Source: Magnetococcales bacterium | Lineage (GTDB): Bacteria; Pseudomonadota; Magnetococcia; Magnetococcales; UBA8363 | DNA length: 64,000 bases | Direction of reading: 5' to 3' | Assembly: GCA_015232865.1 (NCBI GenBank) | Contig: JADFYU010000004.1 | Coordinates: 81,321 to 145,320 of the forward strand | Shown: piece by piece, positions 56,029 through 64,000 of the stretch | Numbering within the stretch: position 1 is the stretch's first letter | Layout of the letters: each line of letters begins with the position of its first letter | The notes under the pieces: model-generated | Databases searched by the model: none | What the model was told of the DNA's origin: nothing | The model's input: the letters and a program-made list of their open reading frames with translations, nothing else | Position numbers and translations under genes: made by a program

Positions 56029-59000
56029 TCAAGTGAACGAATAACCGGTAAAATCTGTTGACGACAAATCACCAATGTTCAAATCGGCTCCATTTTCGTC
56101 GGTGATTTGGGCCAAAACCCTGGCGCTGCCATCTGCGGAATTGTTATCGTCATAAAGTAGATAGGTACCGCTATCCTCACCGCCATCATTATCAGTAAAC
56201 TTCAGAAAAGTGACATACCCCTTGGAGTTGGCCGTGGTCTGTTCCAATACGCCGGCCTCCAATGCGACCAATAAAGAGGAGGAGGTGTTGCTCACTTCAA
56301 AAAAGGTATTGCCGTTCAGGGTGCCTGCCGTTGAAAACAGATCGATAAACCCATCGGCCAGATGAATTTTATCGATGCCGATCTGAAAATCATTGATATA
56401 GGTCAGACTGCTGTATAAAGCGGACGAGCTGCTGGTATCCGCCGAATAGGAGGGGTCTTGAAATACAAAAAAATCATTGCCGACCCCGCCGTTCAGATCA
56501 TTGGCCCCGATGCCCCCTACCAGATAGTCGTTGCCAGCACCACCGGTCAGTTGATCGTCGCCGATTCCGCCGAACAGACGGTCGGAACCCAACCCGCCGG
56601 TCAGGGCATCATCTCCCTCGCCCCCATAAATCGCCGAGGAAAAAACACCTCCGAAGCCGCTTATGTCGATGACATCATTCACCGAAACAACGGAGCCATT
56701 AGTGATGTCGTCGCCGAAAATAATGTAGGAATAACTACCCTCGCCTAAATCGGCCAGGGTATCGCCGTCCGAAAAAAGCCCCAAACCACTGGGTTCCTCA
56801 TAAATCACGGTTTCGGTGACATCCGAATAGCTCCGACTTGCATTAATATATTCGACGCTGGTGGAAAGAGTGATGGTGTTGGAAACCGAGTTGAACGTAA
56901 AGTCAGTCGAAGAGAGGCTGGAGCCGAACTCGCTGTCGGCATCCACTTCGACCAGGGCATTCCCGCCTGTGCTGTTCGCCCCACTGATGCGAATGGCCAC
57001 ATCCGCCAACGAGTCAAACATCACGGTATCTGAAGAGCCCCCCAGATCGGTTATGGTATCGTTGTTGGTGCTGTTACCGCTGGAGACATCCGCCAAGGAG
57101 AAGTAGAAAGTGGAGTCGTTACTCCCTCCTTCGATGGTATCGTTTCCACTGAAGGTTTGATACGACTTGCGGGACAAATCGGTGAAGGAAGCGGCTAAAA
57201 ATTCAGTGATGGTGGTCGCAGTCGAGCCGTCAGAGGTCAACTGGGCCAATACGTAAACGCCATCGTCAACACTGGCGTCTGAGTCATAAACCAAAAAGGC
57301 TCCATCGGTGGCCAGAACGTAGGCCAGATAGGGGGTGCTACTGCTGATTCCGATCTGGGATTCCACCGAGATTGTTGTCGAGCGAATGGCTCCTGTGATG
57401 GTTAGAGCACTCAAGGCGCCATCACCGGAGTAGTCCAACTGTCCGATATAGCTGGTCGTATCCAGCAAACCATTAAAATTGACACTGAACAGACCAATCT
57501 CATCACTCTGTTCAAAGTCATCGATGACATCAACACCGCCGAAAACGACTTCAGTACCTGTGGGGGTAACCAGCAGCCCGTCTGTCGGATGGAGGAAGGC
57601 AAACACATCCGATCCACTGCCACCCGTCAAACTGTCCGCGCCGCCCCCACCCGCCAGATAGTCATCACCACCGCCGCCTGTCAATGTGTCGTCTCCGGCA
57701 CCGGCATAAATCTGGTCGGCTCCATCGGCCCCGTTGAGGGTGTTCGCCCCAGAGGTGGAAAGGTCAAGAATTCGAGAGTAGGAGCCTGAGCCAACGTTGA
57801 CGGTAACACCGGTGGTAGTTCCAGACAGGATGAGCAGATCACCATTTCCACTACCCGACAAAACACCCGCCCCGCCCGTCAACACTGTCGTCGAGTTACC
57901 ATCGACCACGGAGTGAATGTGGCCATTGTTGGCTCCGTAAGCGTTGGTCACATCCCAACTCAGACTGGTCGGTCCCAACGTAGAGGTGGTAGAATCAGTG
58001 AGTTGATAACCACTGAATGACTCCCAGGGATCAACATCCCCGCTGGCAAACTCAACGGCATCGGCGAAATCCTTGGCCAGGATCAGCTTGCTGGTGGCCG
58101 CACTCCAGGTAAAAAAGGCCGGAGCGGAACCGACATTCAAGGTGTCGACCGAAGCATCAAAGTCGGTAATCAGATCCAACTCGCCATCTGATGACATCTG
58201 TGCGTTATAAAAGGTGTCTGCCCCATTTCCACCGGTCAAGGTGTCTATTCCGCTACCACTATAAAGGATATCGTCGTTATTTCCGCCGACCAACGTATCA
58301 TTGCCGGCCAAACCATAGAGGGTCCAGTTGGAAGTGTCGGCAGGAGCCGTCAGAGTATCGGCGGAGGAGGTTCCGGTTATGGTATGGTTGGTCGAGTCGG
58401 TGGTACCACCGTTGGTGGTCGGAAAATTGGCCGGGTCCGGATTGACGGTGACCACCGTGGTATTGCCGGTCGAACTAAACGCCGTAAGACCACCGGTGGT
58501 TGACACATCGACTCCGGTTTCCCCCGACACATTTCCATCGCTGCCATCCCAACCATAATAGGAGATGGACGCCGAACCGGTGTAATCGGTGTCTGGAACA
58601 AAACGAATATGGATGGAACCTTCAATGGAACCGTCATCGGCCAACAGCGTGGCACTGGTGGTACTGACACCGACAAAATCCGTCCACTCATTTCCTTCAA
58701 TGTCGCCATCCTCATCCGCATCACTTCCATACTGCCAGGTGCCGTTGCCATCATCCATGGCGTACACGGCCATACCAACGGTTTCCCCATCCACATCCGA
58801 CTGTCGGTCATCGAATATGGACGAGAGGCTTAGACCGACATTCTCAGCGTCTGTTTCATTTTCCGTGATGGCACCGATACTGACTTCGCGAATGCCGACG
58901 AGCAGTTCCAGTTCATCGCCCGTGGTATCCACAGTCACAAACAGATCGCCATCCGCCAACAAAAATCCCTGTTGGGTCCAGGCTGTACCGTTATCCGTAC

Positions 59001-62000
59001 CGTTAACGGTCAATTGTCCCGTATTGGAAACGGAAAAAGTGATGGATTCTGCACTGTTCATATAGGTGAAACCGGTATCAAACTCATAGGCCGATCCATT
59101 GCCGTTCTGATCCATCTCCAGGTAGGAATTGAAGGCATCAGGGTTATCTGATGAAGTGACGGCTGAGCTGAGACCGGAGATGATGAAATTTCCGGAAAGA
59201 TCGGAAAGGGTGAGGTTGGCGCTCTGTTTTCCGGCGATGATCAGTGAGGGATCATCCCCTTCGGTTGCGCTGGAGAAGCTCAGAAGCTCCCCATCCTCAC
59301 GAACCTGACCATACATTATTTGTCCGTCTGACGTGTCGGTCAACTGAAAAGAGCCGTCGGCTGAGACCGTATAGGTAAAGGTTCCGCTATCGGTCAAATT
59401 ATCGCTGGACAGGGTTTTATTATAACTACCGCCTCCATTTCCATCAAAGGTCAGGGTGCCAAACCCGGAAGTGTCCTCCAAGTTTGAATCTGCCGTGATG
59501 CCCAACTCGGCAAAAAAGAAGGTGCCACTCAAAACCGCATCGGAAAGATCGGACGAGGTAGCGATAAACAGACCGAGACCCGCACCATTCCCACCTTGAT
59601 CATAATCGTCCCATGCCAAGGCCCCCACCTGGGCATCGGCACTGAGGCTGCCGTAACCACTGGTCGGGTTGGTCTCTGAGTCCGTCATGGTCAAGCGACC
59701 GTTGCTGAGCATGGTCAGGGTATCGGTGCCGCTATCCGTTGAGGAATCCGTCGTATGGATCACACTCCAGTTGGCACTGGTTCCGCTGATGCCAACCGAC
59801 GAGATATCGGAAACCGGTGTGGAGCTACTGCCGCCCAGATCCAACCAGTTGGTGGAATAAGATGATCCCAAACTGGGGATGACGGTTGCCGTCAATTCCG
59901 GTGCATCGTTGACAGGGGTGACGGAGACGTCAACCGTATTGACAGGTGCTGTTGCCGATGAGCCATTTGCAGACTCGGTTGATGTCAGCTCAACCGTGAG
60001 CGTAAAGTCGCCGCTGAAATTGTCCGGCAGATCGATGGTGATGGAACCCAATTGACTCGCGGTCAAACTCCAGGAATTATCGCCATTATCGGTTCCGGTC
60101 GACAGGGTCGATCCGGTGGGAACTCCGCTGATGAGCGCCGACAAGGTTTCCGAACCGTCCGTATCAAACAAGACACCGGAAACAGTCAAGGTCAAGTCGA
60201 CATCTTCGTCAATATTCGCAGGTGATGGTACGGTTGAGACCGTCAAGGTCGGCGTATCGGCCACGGCATTGACGGTTACATTCAAGGCGGAAGAGGTGGA
60301 AGCCGTGGTGTTGTTGATGGTGTCTGTCGAGATGGCGGTTACAATCAGGGTAAAATCTTCATCGGAGTTGCTCGCCGGCGTCAAGGTCAAACCAGCCAGT
60401 TCCGATTCAGTCAAAGAGAGCACGTCGCCAGACAAAGTACCTTCAGAGAAGAGCAAACCGGTCGGAATATCGGCGATGGTAAAGGAAAGGGTTGATTCCT
60501 GGTCCACAAGCTCGGCGGAAATATTCAGGACAAAATCACCATCTTCACCGACCATGGCATCGGCAACCGTCATTGAAGGAGCATCGGCTCCGTTTACGAT
60601 GGAAACCGTAAACGTACCGGAAGCCGTGGCCGAATCCTGATTGTCGGTTTCGGTCGCAACGGCGGCAATAACCAGACTAAAACCGGTTGATGTGTTGGCC
60701 TCCGGTGTCAACACCAACCCCTCCAACTGGCTGGATGTCAGGGTCCAACTCCCATCGCCGTTGTCAATACCGGCCGAAAGGGAAGCCCCGGTCGGCACTC
60801 CGCTCAGGGTGATGGCGAGGGTCTCTGAACCATCGGTGTCAACCAGAGAGGCGGAGAGATCCAGGGCGATGTCGTTATCCTCCTGCCCGGAAGCGTTGTT
60901 GTAGGTCAAGTTTGGCGTGTCGGCGACGGCCTCGATGTTATAATCGATGGTTATCGAGTCGCTGGCCTGGCTGTTATCAGCCGTTTCGATAGCGGTGGCT
61001 ACCACAGTCAGGGTAAAATCACCGCTGTAGTGCGCCGGCAGAATCAGGCTTGGGGTATCAAAGGTGAGCGCATCCCCCAACGCCTGGGAATCGTCCTGAG
61101 AAGCACTCTGGTTGCTATAGCCAGCGATTCCGGCAACCGGATCGACACTGATATTCAGGGAATAGGTGCCATAGTCATAGCTGGTCTCAGTCAAATCGTC
61201 CGGATCGTTGTCATAGGCCGTTATGGCAAAATAATAATCCCCGTCCGCTAAAACCGTATACGCCAGGTAGGCATCATAGTCGTGAACGCTACCGGCACCT
61301 CCGACCTGTGTTTCGTTGTATTCATAGAGATCCGTGTCGTCATTAAACGCCAAAAACTGCCCCTGTTCATCGTATAACCAGAGCATGGCGTCATAGCTCC
61401 CCTGGTCAACGGAATCATAGCCCAGATAACCATCATCAATATCCAGTATCAGCCGATCCCCCGCCTGCAGGGTGATGTAATAAAAATCCACATCGGTTGA
61501 ATAATCGGTGCTGCCGAAAATCGTGTAGGAGGGCAGAGAGTCATCCCCCAGGTCGCTGTTGGAGGTCACGCCAAAATTTGCAAGAGAGATTACAGAGGCA
61601 TCGGCAAACGTATTGGCACCAAGGTCGCTGTAATACTGTTCAACACTCCAAAGGCCACTGCTGCTTTGGCTGGCATTGGAGAGGGTCGCCCCATCGGGCA
61701 GGCCAGAGACCGTGATGGAGAGAACCTCCGAACCGTCAACATCGGCCAGGGCCGCATCAAACCCCACGTCCAGGTCATCGTCTTCGTTGGCAGTGACCGT
61801 AGCATGATGAGCTGACAAGCTGGGGGTATCCGCAACCGGATTGATGGTCAGGTTGACCGAATAAACCGTTTGATTGGTAACCGTTTCTTCTGAAACCACA
61901 CTCTCGCTATAGAGGGTCACCACAAGAGAGACATCCTCATCCGAGTCGGACTGCGGAGTAAAGGTCAGGGAATTGAGCTGTTGGACATCGCTGTTGGACA

Positions 62001-63426
62001 GTAACCAGGTGGTGTCGCCATTATCCGTTCCCAACGAAAGCTGGGCACCAACCGGAACGCCGCTCACGGTACCGGATAAAAAGGATGAATTGTTGGACAA
62101 TCCCAGGGAGATGTTCGTGGTATCTTCGTCATAGGTTACGGCCGTGGTTTGGCCTGTGGGTACTGAATTGTTATCATCGTCATCTGTTGTCGTAGTCGTT
62201 GTTGAGGTGGTGGTGGTGGTAACGGTCCGAACAACAATGACCGGGATATTGATGAGGGTTGTCGTCGAGTCGGTGGTGGTGGTGGTTTGGGTAGTTGACG
62301 TCGGCGCCGTATCCGTGGTGTCGGTCTCCTCGGCGGTGTCGGTCTCCTCCGTTTCTTCGGTCTCTTCCGTGGTATCGGTCTCTTCCGTGGTATCGGTCTC
62401 TTCCGTGGTATCGGTCTCTTCCGTGGTATCCCCGTTTTCTCCCTCTTTTTTCTCAACCTCCTCTTCGGAATTTTTTTCTTCAGATTTCTCCTTTTGTTCC
62501 GGCAACTTCGGCCGGGATTCAAGGACCGTGCTATATTGATCCCGTATCTGTTGATCGGACATGAAATAGGGTTTGATGGGAGCGGATCTGAAGCTTTTCA
62601 CCTGGGTGGTTTGATTGGGCTTGTTCAACGTTTGGCTTCCGGCTTTGTTGCTGATGGTTATTTCACCGATTCCACCATCAGCATCCGGCAGCAAGGTAAA
62701 GATATTCTCTTCCCCTTCGGCTCCGGCCTTACCGGCGACCGTCGTTCCTCGAATACCGATTTCAGCTACCGGGGTGCGAAAAACCATGCCATCACCGCCC
62801 AACTTGGCCACTCCACCACTGACGAAGGAGAAGGTGCCTTGAACAACGGAAGTGGCCGATTTTCCGGTTCCCGCTCCCGGATCGTAGGACATTTGATCGA
62901 TGACCATGCGGCCATTACTGCCCAACGAAACCGTGGTTTCATCGGCGTAGATCAAGCCGACGCTATCTCCGGTGCCGGTTTGGATCACGTCTCCTTCATG
63001 AATGGCCATCCCCTTGACCGCATCTAATTGAATACCGGCGCGGGTTAAAACGGGACGACCGATCACCACATCGACGGTTCCGACGCCACCGTTGGCGTCC
63101 GGGGCATTGACTTTGGCGGCAAACAGACCGGGGTTGGCCGGTCCCGCCAATTGAACGACCAATTTAGAGCTGAGGATTGCCCCCGCAGCCGTTTGAAGAT
63201 CTGCCGAGGAACCGGTGCTGAAATAGTTTTGGATGAGAATGGATTGTCCGGCGTATTCACCGTTGCCTTGCAACAGCAGATTGGCACCCTGGCGCAAAAA
63301 ATCGGCCCGTAGCAACAGCTCTTCGCCCGGAACAACCAGATGATCCGCTCCGTCTGCATCCAAAGCGTAGGTATGCACACTGAAAGTCGGTGAGGTGGTG
63401 TCCAGATAATCGAATCGCTTTGCCAC
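56029..63426 (-). CDS. Giant FecR/Ig-like/PPC/RTX surface adhesin secreted by type I
   Basis: A 2465-residue very acidic protein with no classical signal peptide. Order: an N-terminal domain of about 110 residues; a FecR-like domain (about 140-270, GDVIQTGTGDSVGLIYADETTVSLG); an acidic TEETDT tandem repeat (about 329-365) and a Thr-rich linker; Ig/cadherin-like repeats of about 110 residues (VTANEDDDLDVGF, then GLPDGATLS-type strands) starting near 432, 542, 842, 958 and 1068; a PPC-type domain inside the second (about 612-758); Ca-loop DADEDGDIEGNEW (about 1570); and three RTX blocks near 1705, 1920 and 2275 (GGxGxDxLx nonamers). The C-terminal region, with DFQIGIDKIHLADGF, fits a type I export signal. 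GTG start with GGAG eight bases upstream. Calcium-dependent folding outside the cell and a role in surface attachment are expected. Confidence 0.92.
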   Translation of the reverse strand: MAKRFDYLDTTSPTFSVHTYALDADGADHLVVPGEELLLRADFLRQGANLLLQGNGEYAGQSILIQNYFSTGSSADLQTAAGAILSSKLVVQLAGPANPGLFAAKVNAPDANGGVGTVDVVIGRPVLTRAGIQLDAVKGMAIHEGDVIQTGTGDSVGLIYADETTVSLGSNGRMVIDQMSYDPGAGTGKSATSVVQGTFSFVSGGVAKLGGDGMVFRTPVAEIGIRGTTVAGKAGAEGEENIFTLLPDADGGIGEITISNKAGSQTLNKPNQTTQVKSFRSAPIKPYFMSDQQIRDQYSTVLESRPKLPEQKEKSEEKNSEEEVEKKEGENGDTTEETDTTEETDTTEETDTTEETEETEETDTAEETDTTDTAPTSTTQTTTTTDSTTTLINIPVIVVRTVTTTTTSTTTTTTDDDDNNSVPTGQTTAVTYDEDTTNISLGLSNNSSFLSGTVSGVPVGAQLSLGTDNGDTTWLLSNSDVQQLNSLTFTPQSDSDEDVSLVVTLYSESVVSEETVTNQTVYSVNLTINPVADTPSLSAHHATVTANEDDDLDVGFDAALADVDGSEVLSITVSGLPDGATLSNASQSSSGLWSVEQYYSDLGANTFADASVISLANFGVTSNSDLGDDSLPSYTIFGSTDYSTDVDFYYITLQAGDRLILDIDDGYLGYDSVDQGSYDAMLWLYDEQGQFLAFNDDTDLYEYNETQVGGAGSVHDYDAYLAYTVLADGDYYFAITAYDNDPDDLTETSYDYGTYSLNISVDPVAGIAGYSNQSASQDDSQALGDALTFDTPSLILPAHYSGDFTLTVVATAIETADNSQASDSITIDYNIEAVADTPNLTYNNASGQEDNDIALDLSASLVDTDGSETLAITLSGVPTGASLSAGIDNGDGSWTLTSSQLEGLVLTPEANTSTGFSLVIAAVATETDNQDSATASGTFTVSIVNGADAPSMTVADAMVGEDGDFVLNISAELVDQESTLSFTIADIPTGLLFSEGTLSGDVLSLTESELAGLTLTPASNSDEDFTLIVTAISTDTINNTTASTSSALNVTVNAVADTPTLTVSTVPSPANIDEDVDLTLTVSGVLFDTDGSETLSALISGVPTGSTLSTGTDNGDNSWSLTASQLGSITIDLPDNFSGDFTLTVELTSTESANGSSATAPVNTVDVSVTPVNDAPELTATVIPSLGSSYSTNWLDLGGSSSTPVSDISSVGISGTSANWSVIHTTDSSTDSGTDTLTMLSNGRLTMTDSETNPTSGYGSLSADAQVGALAWDDYDQGGNGAGLGLFIATSSDLSDAVLSGTFFFAELGITADSNLEDTSGFGTLTFDGNGGGSYNKTLSSDNLTDSGTFTYTVSADGSFQLTDTSDGQIMYGQVREDGELLSFSSATEGDDPSLIIAGKQSANLTLSDLSGNFIISGLSSAVTSSDNPDAFNSYLEMDQNGNGSAYEFDTGFTYMNSAESITFSVSNTGQLTVNGTDNGTAWTQQGFLLADGDLFVTVDTTGDELELLVGIREVSIGAITENETDAENVGLSLSSIFDDRQSDVDGETVGMAVYAMDDGNGTWQYGSDADEDGDIEGNEWTDFVGVSTTSATLLADDGSIEGSIHIRFVPDTDYTGSASISYYGWDGSDGNVSGETGVDVSTTGGLTAFSSTGNTTVVTVNPDPANFPTTNGGTTDSTNHTITGTSSADTLTAPADTSNWTLYGLAGNDTLVGGNNDDILYSGSGIDTLTGGNGADTFYNAQMSSDGELDLITDFDASVDTLNVGSAPAFFTWSAATSKLILAKDFADAVEFASGDVDPWESFSGYQLTDSTTSTLGPTSLSWDVTNAYGANNGHIHSVVDGNSTTVLTGGAGVLSGSGNGDLLILSGTTTGVTVNVGSGSYSRILDLSTSGANTLNGADGADQIYAGAGDDTLTGGGGDDYLAGGGGADSLTGGSGSDVFAFLHPTDGLLVTPTGTEVVFGGVDVIDDFEQSDEIGLFSVNFNGLLDTTSYIGQLDYSGDGALSALTITGAIRSTTISVESQIGISSSTPYLAYVLATDGAFLVYDSDASVDDGVYVLAQLTSDGSTATTITEFLAASFTDLSRKSYQTFSGNDTIEGGSNDSTFYFSLADVSSGNSTNNDTITDLGGSSDTVMFDSLADVAIRISGANSTGGNALVEVDADSEFGSSLSSTDFTFNSVSNTITLSTSVEYINASRSYSDVTETVIYEEPSGLGLFSDGDTLADLGEGSYSYIIFGDDITNGSVVSVNDVIDISGFGGVFSSAIYGGEGDDALTGGLGSDRLFGGIGDDQLTGGAGNDYLVGGIGANDLNGGVGNDFFVFQDPSYSADTSSSSALYSSLTYINDFQIGIDKIHLADGFIDLFSTAGTLNGNTFFEVSNTSSSLLVALEAGVLEQTTANSKGYVTFLKFTDNDGGEDSGTYLLYDDNNSADGSARVLAQITDENGADLNIGDLSSTDFTGYSFT
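62361..62432. repeat. Four tandem 18-bp repeats in the adhesin gene
   Basis: TCTCTTCCGTGGTATCGG occurs four times in direct tandem, with less perfect units extending to about 62313. Each unit codes for the six residues TEETDT on the leftward strand. Because 18 is a multiple of three, changes in copy number keep the frame and would only alter linker length. Confidence 0.85.
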
Positions 63427-63894
63427 GGAATTTTCTCCAGATATAAAAAATCTTCAGATAACGCTTTATCTAGGTTTATCTCTCTCCCCCAAAAGCATCA
63501 TCCAAAGCAGCAATCAAACGCCAATATTTGCAAAGACTTACTAGTGCTCTTGCTCTCGTTAATTGACAGGTTAAAATCTGCACGACCATAAGTTAAAATG
63601 GGTTGGATTTTTCGGGGCTTCGCCCCGCACCCCACTGAGGCGGAGAACCGCCCCAGACCCCACCTTTTTTTTTAATTGTTTTTTTGGCCTTCGGCCTGCC
63701 CATGAATTGATGAGTGATAAAGCACTAGCTGTAGATTGTATGCTGATTCAAGACAATCCACAAGAATATTCTAGCCAGCGGCAAAATTGAGGATCGCAAA
63801 ACGAATCAATTGCCCTGATTGTGCCGGATTAAGTTTTTGGACCAATCCGAATGAGCTGATTTCATTGTCAAATCAAGTGGGAATCACCCCGCCC
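63427..63894. other. Intergenic region upstream of the adhesin
   Basis: About 470 bases. The first 180 bases should hold the adhesin promoter; no clear boxes are seen. At 63614-63696 a cluster of small GC-rich hairpins is present. At about 63821-63836 GATTGTGCCGGATTAAG loosely resembles a repeat-family end. Confidence 0.4.
63614..63696 (+). repeat. Cluster of three small GC-rich hairpins (REP-like)
   Basis: GGGGCTTCGCCCC (63614-63626), GGCGGAGAACCGCC (63639-63652) and GGCCTTCGGCC (63686-63696), with a T-run of nine at 63665-63673. This resembles the GGGGCTTCGCCCC...CCCCAGACCCC intergenic repeats common in aquatic alphaproteobacteria. The T-run would only terminate rightward transcription, although both flanking genes read leftward. 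Confidence 0.55.
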
Positions 63895-64000
63895 CTATTC
63901 TCCAACCAGCATAAATGCAGACCAGATGTACGGATACCCCCACTGATCGGAATCCATCATTTCCAATCGGGCCTCTTTCAAAGCGTCATGGGGAGATTTT
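63895..64000 (-). CDS. CHAT-domain protein, C-terminal fragment (rest outside window)
   Basis: Thirty-four residues plus a TAG at 63895-63897, read leftward and open to the window edge. They read DALKEARLEMM, then YPYIWSAFMLVGE at the very C-terminus. This is the characteristic end of CHAT (caspase-like) peptidase domains, which close with ALRxAQLxM and HPYYWAxFVLxGD-type strands. The catalytic His and Cys would lie outside the window. Such proteins often have N-terminal TPR repeats. Confidence 0.6.
   Translation of the reverse strand, partial: KSPHDALKEARLEMMDSDQWGYPYIWSAFMLVGE

Noticed and set aside
62144..62539. Val/Ser-rich rightward frame
   Set aside because: Antisense of the Thr/Glu tandem repeats in the adhesin; composition fully explained by the repeat.

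Overview
The window looks like about 64 kb of chromosome from a Gram-negative, signalling-rich proteobacterium with roughly 50% G+C. It has TolC-type outer-membrane proteins, SPOR domains, a type I secretion system, ApaG and a proteobacterial-type DnaE. The many hybrid histidine kinases, PilZ, hemerythrin and CHASE domains, the large FecR/RTX adhesin and the intergenic IS630-like miniature elements are reminiscent of aquatic alphaproteobacteria such as the Magnetococcales. No rRNA or marker phylogeny is available here, so that placement is a weak inference. I found no tRNA, rRNA, CRISPR array or intact prophage.

Layout. 1-3516 (-) is dnaE, cut by the window edge. 3637-11578 is a sensory block: a membrane-anchored solute-binding protein; a chimeric metallo-beta-lactamase/double-cNMP/hemerythrin protein (-); and, divergently, a coiled-coil rod protein built of 36-residue repeats, a GAF-GAF-PAS class III adenylate cyclase and a PilZ protein (+). 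11669-15189 (-) holds a TolC-SPOR fusion, CobT and a CobC-like phosphatase. 15570-16772 is a debris zone: a tiny basic protein, a truncated IS66 element, an IS630 tail and a hairpin. 16817-23805 (-) is a four-gene signalling operon: a HAMP/GAF triple-receiver hybrid kinase, CheR, stand-alone CheB and a REC-PAS hybrid kinase.

24255-39659 (+) is mostly metabolic: an HHE-like protein, HisC, a porin, a complete branched-chain/aromatic amino-acid ABC importer (livJHMGF order), a CBS-ACT protein, a PaaI-like thioesterase, PaaK, IorA/IorB, a methyltransferase and a TrpB2-type tryptophan synthase beta. Together these suggest uptake of amino acids and oxidative use of aromatic 2-oxo acids through acyl-CoA thioesters. 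39837-49744 holds a voltage-sensor-like K+ channel with an RCK domain, a CHASE hybrid kinase, an orphan terminase-like ATPase/nuclease, a YgjP-type metallopeptidase, a TauE/SafE permease, a two-CW cysteine protein and ApaG. 49806-63426 (-) is a type I secretion/adhesin locus: PEGA-SPOR protein, HlyD-type adaptor, ABC exporter, TolC-type channel and a 2465-residue FecR/Ig-like/PPC/RTX adhesin. The right edge carries the end of a CHAT-domain protein (-).

A family of miniature inverted-repeat elements (consensus end CCTAGATNCGGCAGTTG) is scattered over the window: four long copies of about 161-170 bp, short hairpin copies and solo ends. They sit upstream of a kinase, inside the secretion operon, at the start of the terminase-like gene and between convergent genes. 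The strongest candidates for something new are the cyclic-nucleotide/diiron module at 4877-11578 and the 36-residue-repeat rod protein inside it.
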